The notes beneath the pieces were generated by a model. The model saw only the letters and a list, made by a program, of their open reading frames with translations. It searched no databases and was not told the DNA's origin. Below, one piece after another: positions 6,584 through 10,341 of a stretch of 10,341 nucleotides of DNA (its first letter is position 1; each line of letters starts with the position of its first letter). Where the stretch lies: positions 1 through 10,341 of the forward strand of contig JAGPUU010000272.1 in the NCBI GenBank assembly GCA_018067325.1. Reading direction: 5' to 3'. The position numbers and the translations under genes are program-made. Source of the stretch: Amphritea sp. (GTDB lineage Bacteria > Pseudomonadota > Gammaproteobacteria > Pseudomonadales > Balneatricaceae).

Positions 6584-6619
6584 TAATAAAGGTCCAGATG
6601 AATCGATCCGCCTTTATTA
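6584..6619. terminator. Inverted repeat after the response regulator
   Basis: TAATAAAGG (6584-6592) and CCTTTATTA (6611-6619) are perfect 9-base inverted copies around an 18-base spacer, starting 26 bases after the regulator stop. The stem is A/T-rich and lacks a clear T-run on the plus strand, so it is a weak terminator candidate. A 3'-end protecting hairpin or a protein site is equally possible. Confidence 0.35.
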
Positions 6620-6666
6620 GATGGCGCGAGTACAACTCCCAAGTGCAACGTTTCCCTATACCCCCT

Positions 6667-6964
6667 ATAAATAGAAGTGTAGTGCCGCAATGCCAAAAAA
6701 GACCTCAAGCTAATCCAACAACGGGGTCTGACCCATCTGCCTGTGTGTATCGCCAAAGCCCCCAGTTCACTGTCAGATGACCCGGAACTTCACGGCAGAC
6801 CACGGGACTTTGAAGTCACCGTCCGGGCGATTCAGATTAATGCCGGGGCAGGCTTCCTAGTGATCCTGACCGGAAAGATCATGCGTATGCCCGGACTACC
6901 AAAGGAACCGGCAGCCAATGCCATTCGATTGCTCAAAAGCGGTGTGATTGAGGGACTGGAATAG
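6667..6964 (+). pseudogene. fhs: C-terminal fragment of formate-tetrahydrofolate ligase
   Basis: In one frame from 6689 to the TAG at 6962-6964 the translation reads NAKKDLKLIQQRG, then LTHLPVCIAKAPSSLSDDPE, GRPRDFEVTVRAI, NAGAGFLVILTGKIMRMPGLPKEPAA and GVIEGLE. This is unmistakably the last 90 or so residues of formate-tetrahydrofolate ligase (the ATP-dependent enzyme making 10-formyl-THF), ending at the normal C-terminus. Upstream, a shifted frame (INRSVVP, about 6668-6688) continues the similarity for a few residues, and then it is lost. The roughly 460 N-terminal residues of the family are missing, so no enzyme can be made. Several normally conserved positions have drifted (AKAP for AKTQ, VILTGK for VPLTG), consistent with decay. 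Confidence 0.8.
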
Positions 6965-7023
6965 GGCTCCATCTCCTTCACTTTTCCAGTCTTTATCCAT
7001 GCTTTTAAAGAAGATAGTGATAG

Positions 7024-7950
7024 TTAGCAGCTTCTATCTTCTACAGAAATATATTTCGCATCGATCTTCAATCCCAGAAAGATGCCTATCATCATAGATA
7101 CTACGGTCACAAAACCGGACGGAGAGAATGCGGGCAGGGCAAGCAGTAGCTGCGAATCATTGCCTCCCATTGCCAGGGCAGCACCCAGCCCCATCAAAAC
7201 CCCCGCCAGCAAATGTATCAACCAGACGCTCCAACGTGGGGAGCTGAGATCAAACTGTTTAATCCGCCATGCCGCGAAAATCATACCGCCGAGCAAAGCG
7301 AGTAACAGATAATATCTTGGCGATAGCGGCCATCGTGTACTCTCACCATGTAAAACCGCAGCGCTCAGATCATGAAGCAGACCACTAGGCGTCCAGCCGG
7401 GCTCATATAAGAAAAGAAAACTAGCTAGCAGGCCTATTCCCATCATGCCAAGCCAGAGCTTTTTACGTAATTTGTCCCCCAGCAAAGCCCAGACAGTGAT
7501 AGCGACAGACAGGATAGCGAGGGCAGCATAGGTCGGTATTGATGGCGCGGGTAGCTCAGTGACGGCGGTATCTAGCTCTAAATTCGCCAACGCACACCAG
7601 CCAATAATCCAACCCGTCAGAGTAGCCAGCATCTGCAAATTGCCACGTGATAGTTTACTCAGCGTCGATACCCCACAACCCTGATTAAAAGCTGTACCCA
7701 AACCAAACAACAGGCCACCCAGAGCAAACCAACCGTTGGCCTCATATACTTTAAACGGAAGGACGTTACCCATAAAGATAGCAGTAGATGCTGCCACCCA
7801 AGCCCACACTCCTGACAAAAGAATCGCCAGCATGAACATCGGATTGCCCCCTAGCCACTCTTTTATACCCCGTACCATGCACAGACCTGTGCTTTGAGCC
7901 AGATAGCCCAACAGAACAGCCAACATCAACGCACCAAGGAAGAGAGCCAC
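7024..7950 (-). CDS. YeeE/YedE-family membrane transporter (thiosulfate/sulfur transporter family)
   Basis: The product is 308 residues, almost wholly hydrophobic with about nine to ten membrane segments. The start is GTG 7950, supported by AGGTGA six bases ahead; an ATG five bases upstream is out of frame. The two family signatures are GLCMVRG with Cys24 and FNQGCGVSTLSKLSRG with Cys92, the same sites as two of the cysteines lining the path in the structurally studied YeeE thiosulfate transporter. The third repeat, which carries a cysteine in that protein, reads AMGGNDSQLLLALPAFSPSG here, so this is the GGND variant of the family. Substrate is therefore uncertain: thiosulfate or another sulfur compound is plausible. 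No TusA-like or rhodanese partner gene is adjacent. It is divergent from the flavoprotein gene across about 230 bases. Confidence 0.85.
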   Translation of the reverse strand: MALFLGALMLAVLLGYLAQSTGLCMVRGIKEWLGGNPMFMLAILLSGVWAWVAASTAIFMGNVLPFKVYEANGWFALGGLLFGLGTAFNQGCGVSTLSKLSRGNLQMLATLTGWIIGWCALANLELDTAVTELPAPSIPTYAALAILSVAITVWALLGDKLRKKLWLGMMGIGLLASFLFLYEPGWTPSGLLHDLSAAVLHGESTRWPLSPRYYLLLALLGGMIFAAWRIKQFDLSSPRWSVWLIHLLAGVLMGLGAALAMGGNDSQLLLALPAFSPSGFVTVVSMMIGIFLGLKIDAKYISVEDRSC

Positions 7951-8141
7951 TTCATGTCACCTATAACAGTTATTAAGAAACAGGTTTTTAATAATAGAAG
8001 CCCTGTCTGATTTCTAACTGAAAAAAGAACTAAACCAAACTAAATCTTCACTCTTAAAAAGCCAAACACCACTCTAAACTCTTCGGCATCCACCGCAGAA
8101 ATACAGTAAAATGCCCCCTTTACTATAGCTAAGTAACTTAT

Positions 8142-8166
8142 GAGCGGTTTTCGCTGCTCTTTTTTT
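8142..8166 (+). terminator. Small hairpin plus T-run just ahead of the flavoprotein ATG
   Basis: GAGCG-GTTTT-CGCT-GCTC followed by seven Ts (8160-8166) looks like a minimal intrinsic terminator or attenuator, only 13 bases before the ATG at 8180. The stem is short (AGCG/CGCT, or alternatively GAGC/GCTC), so its strength is doubtful. The T-rich leader may instead serve translation, since no Shine-Dalgarno sequence is evident. The rest of the gap, 7951-8141, shows nothing firm beyond a possible TACTAT -10 near 8121. Confidence 0.3.
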
Positions 8167-8179
8167 GGGCTTTTATCAG

Positions 8180-9787
8180 ATGATACGTCTTTCAAATATT
8201 AAACTGCCGCTGGATCATGATGAGCAGGCTTTTACTGATACCATTTTAACGACTCTCGACATAACAGCAGAGCAGTTAACCACTGTAGAAATACGCCGTC
8301 GCGGCTACGATGCCCGCAAAAAGAACAGCATATTCCTGATCTATACTCTCGATGTCGACACCACTATTAACGAAGTGCTACTGGAAAAGCACGCGGGGAA
8401 TCAATCGATTCGCCTCACTCCGGATATGGAGTACAAGTTCGTTGCTCAGGCACCGACCGATCTGCAGGAACGCCCATTAGTGATCGGCTTTGGTCCCTGC
8501 GGACTGCTGACAGGTCTTGTACTGGCTCAGATGGGTTATAAGCCGCTGATTATTGAACGGGGTAAAGAGGTACGCGAACGGACTAAAGACACTTTTGGCT
8601 TCTGGCGACAGAAAAAGCTGAATACCGAATCCAACGTTCAGTTTGGTGAGGGCGGCGCAGGTACTTTCTCCGATGGTAAACTCTGGACACAGATTAAAGA
8701 CCCAAAACAGTACGGCCGTAAAGTCCTGACCGAGTTTGTCGAAGCCGGCGCGCCGGAAGAGATTATGTATGTTAGCAAGCCCCATATCGGTACTTTCAGA
8801 CTGGTATCAATGGTAGAAAAGATGCGCGCTAAAATTATCGAGATGGGCGGAGAGATCCGTTTTAGCGCCCGGGTAGATGATCTACATATCGAAGAGGGCC
8901 AGGTAACCGGCATTACCCTGGCGGATGGTGAAATCATCAAATCTAATCATGTCGCTCTGGCCATAGGTCATAGCGCACGTGATACCTTTCAGATGCTGTT
9001 CGACAAAAATGTTTATATGGAAGCCAAACCATTCTCTATCGGTTTCCGAATCGAGCACGAGCAATCACTGATTGATCAGGCCCGTTTCGGTAAAAATGCA
9101 GGCCACCCTATTCTTGGCGCAGCCGATTATAAGCTGGTACATCACTGTAAAAGTGGCCGTTCGGTATACAGCTTCTGTATGTGCCCGGGTGGTACTGTCG
9201 TTGCTGCAACGTCAGAGGAAGGTCGGGTGGTTACCAACGGTATGAGCCAGTACTCCCGTCAGGAACGCAATGCCAACAGCGCTATCGTGGTAGGGATCGA
9301 TCCTTCCGATTATCCCGGCAACCCATTAGCCGGGATAGACCTTCAGCGTCAGTTGGAGAGTAACGCTTACCTGATGGGCGGCGAGAATTACGATGCTCCA
9401 GCCCAGAAAGTGGGAGATTTTCTTAAAGGTGCTTCATCTGAAGAGATCGGCACGGTTAAACCTTCATTTAAGCCAGGCATTAAGCTGACCGATCTCTCCA
9501 AGGCGCTACCCGATTTCTGTATTGAAGCGATTCGTGAAGCAATCCCTGAATTTAACAAGAAGATCAAAGGCTTTGCCAAGAGTGATGCACTACTAACAGG
9601 CGTTGAAACCCGTACCTCTTCACCGGTCTCAATCAAGCGCGGCCATGATATGCAGAGCATCAACACCCGCGGATTATATCCAGCAGGGGAAGGTGCAGGT
9701 TACGCTGGCGGCATTATGTCGGCGGCGATCGACGGTATTAAAATAGCCGAAGCGATCGCACTGAGCATCAATGAACAGCAGGATTAA
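8180..9787 (+). CDS. FAD-dependent oxidoreductase (COG2509-type, uncharacterised dehydrogenase)
   Basis: The product is 535 residues from ATG 8180; the family typically begins MIRL...LKLPLDH, so the TTG at 8165 is rejected. An N-terminal domain of about 95 residues precedes the nucleotide-binding fold. The FAD dinucleotide motif is VIGFGPCG (Gly103, Gly105, Gly108), ending in IIERG. Further family marks are FGEGGAGTFSDGKLWT, the ALAIGHSARDTF segment of the second nucleotide-binding region, the CMCPGGTVVAATSE block, and the C-terminal GVETRTSSPVSI and YPAGEGAGYAGGIMSAAIDG motifs that close over FAD. Length and motifs are intact, so a working enzyme is likely. Substrate and physiological role are not established for this family, and the neighbours do not help. 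No ribosome-binding site is obvious. It is convergent with the adaptor gene that follows, only 31 bases away. Confidence 0.9.
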   Translation: MIRLSNIKLPLDHDEQAFTDTILTTLDITAEQLTTVEIRRRGYDARKKNSIFLIYTLDVDTTINEVLLEKHAGNQSIRLTPDMEYKFVAQAPTDLQERPLVIGFGPCGLLTGLVLAQMGYKPLIIERGKEVRERTKDTFGFWRQKKLNTESNVQFGEGGAGTFSDGKLWTQIKDPKQYGRKVLTEFVEAGAPEEIMYVSKPHIGTFRLVSMVEKMRAKIIEMGGEIRFSARVDDLHIEEGQVTGITLADGEIIKSNHVALAIGHSARDTFQMLFDKNVYMEAKPFSIGFRIEHEQSLIDQARFGKNAGHPILGAADYKLVHHCKSGRSVYSFCMCPGGTVVAATSEEGRVVTNGMSQYSRQERNANSAIVVGIDPSDYPGNPLAGIDLQRQLESNAYLMGGENYDAPAQKVGDFLKGASSEEIGTVKPSFKPGIKLTDLSKALPDFCIEAIREAIPEFNKKIKGFAKSDALLTGVETRTSSPVSIKRGHDMQSINTRGLYPAGEGAGYAGGIMSAAIDGIKIAEAIALSINEQQD

Positions 9788-9818
9788 CGCCGAATATCTC
9801 TAATACAGAACAGCTGAT

Positions 9819-10341
9819 TCAGGAGCGGGATTTCACCTTGCTCCCGTCAGTCAGTTCTGCGGGTGGATAGAGCACGATCTGTTCGCCTTCTTCGAGACCG
9901 CCCAACACTTCAGCACTGATGCCGTTGTTATGATCCACCTCAACGGCCCTCAGTCTTGCCACACCCGATTCAATCACATAGACCGCCCAACGACTGCCAT
10001 CCCGGAACAAAGCGCTGGAGGGAACAGTGAGTGCGTCTGGCTGTTCCCAGATAACGATGCGGGCCTCTACTCTGAAGCCATGCCCAAGGCTGGCACGCTG
10101 CTCGTTATCGCTGGCAAACTGAATGGTGGTTTTTACCCGTTGTTCCTCTACGCCCAGGGCTGAGAACTTGGTAAAACCCCAAGGCTCAACTTTCTCGACA
10201 ACGCCCTCAAGAACATTCGCCCCACCCCAGTTTTCGATAATCACCCGATTACCCACCGTTACCTTTACCGCATCGGTGGATAGCAGTTCAACAACCACCT
10301 CCAGCGCTTCGTTGATGTCGCCGATTTCCAAGATCGCCTGC
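9819..10341 (-). CDS. HlyD/MacA-like efflux periplasmic adaptor, C-terminal part (runs off right edge)
   Basis: The frame is open to the right edge, so the true start lies outside; an internal TTG at 10331 is not a start, because coding similarity continues through QAILEIGD. The visible 173 residues cover the end of the lipoyl domain (LEIGDINEALEVVVELLSTDAV), the beta-barrel (VIIENWGG...GVVEKVEPWGFTKFSALGVEEQRVKTTIQF, FRVEARIVIW) and the membrane-proximal domain (LTVPSSALFRDGSRWAVYVIESGVARLRAVEV, EVLGGLEEGEQIVLYP). This belongs to the adaptor group usually paired with ABC-type exporter permeases encoded alongside. It differs from the short adaptor at 499-1233, which lacks the membrane-proximal domain, so the two probably serve different exporters. 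Confidence 0.88.
   Translation of the reverse strand, partial: QAILEIGDINEALEVVVELLSTDAVKVTVGNRVIIENWGGANVLEGVVEKVEPWGFTKFSALGVEEQRVKTTIQFASDNEQRASLGHGFRVEARIVIWEQPDALTVPSSALFRDGSRWAVYVIESGVARLRAVEVDHNNGISAEVLGGLEEGEQIVLYPPAELTDGSKVKSRS

Noticed and set aside
3440..6964. Mobile element or genomic island insertion explaining the scars
   Set aside because: No transposase, integrase, tRNA end or terminal inverted repeats were found; duplication and decay explain the layout better.
8165..8179. TTG start five codons upstream of the flavoprotein ATG
   Set aside because: It lies inside the T-run, and the family N-terminus begins at MIRL.
9788..9850. Bidirectional terminator between the flavoprotein and the right-hand adaptor
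   Set aside because: The GGAGC/GCTCC symmetry falls inside the adaptor's last codons and has no T-run; it is too weak to call.

Overview
The window looks like chromosomal DNA of a marine-type gammaproteobacterium. This is an inference from protein style: a pseudomonad/Oceanospirillales-like SPOR domain, an LEPR/DUF4347 giant adhesin, a COG2509 flavoprotein, and moderate GC with a more AT-rich centre. No rRNA or tRNA gene is present to fix the taxonomy, and I see no complete insertion sequence, integrase or CRISPR array.

Left block (1-3439, minus strand): a three-gene set that reads from right to left. It holds a TolC-family outer-membrane lipoprotein with an unusual C-terminal SPOR-like extension, a short HlyD/RND-type periplasmic adaptor, and the first 151 codons of a large LEPR-motif/DUF4347 surface protein that runs off the left edge. 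This is most simply read as a giant adhesin or exoprotein with part of its own export apparatus. The inner-membrane ATPase is not in the window.

Middle block (3440-6964): about 1.1 kb of gene-poor, scarred DNA, then a two-component system, then more scar. The scars are (a) a second, decayed copy of the 5' end and leader of the TolC gene, (b) an eroded, internally deleted formate-tetrahydrofolate ligase (fhs) remnant, and (c) a separate C-terminal fhs remnant on the far side of the two-component genes. The order tolC-5'/fhs-piece/tolC-5'/kinase-regulator/fhs-C-terminus is what an old tandem duplication followed by decay would leave. A 7-TM-like sensor histidine kinase and an OmpR-family regulator overlap by ATGA. 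They are preceded by a striking array of five CTTAC half-sites exactly 10 bp apart, a likely target of an OmpR-type regulator, probably for autoregulation. A perfect FNR/ANR-type box (TTGATACACATCAA) lies upstream of the TolC operon and hints at oxygen-responsive control.

Right block (7024-10341): a YeeE/YedE (thiosulfate transporter family) membrane protein on the minus strand, a divergent FAD-dependent oxidoreductase of the COG2509 type on the plus strand, and, convergent with it, the C-terminal 173 codons of another efflux-type periplasmic adaptor entering from the right edge. These look like ordinary chromosomal genes with no obvious link to the adhesin locus.

The most interesting parts are the TolC-SPOR fusion in an adhesin operon, the phased CTTAC array in front of the two-component genes, and the duplication scar that links the two.
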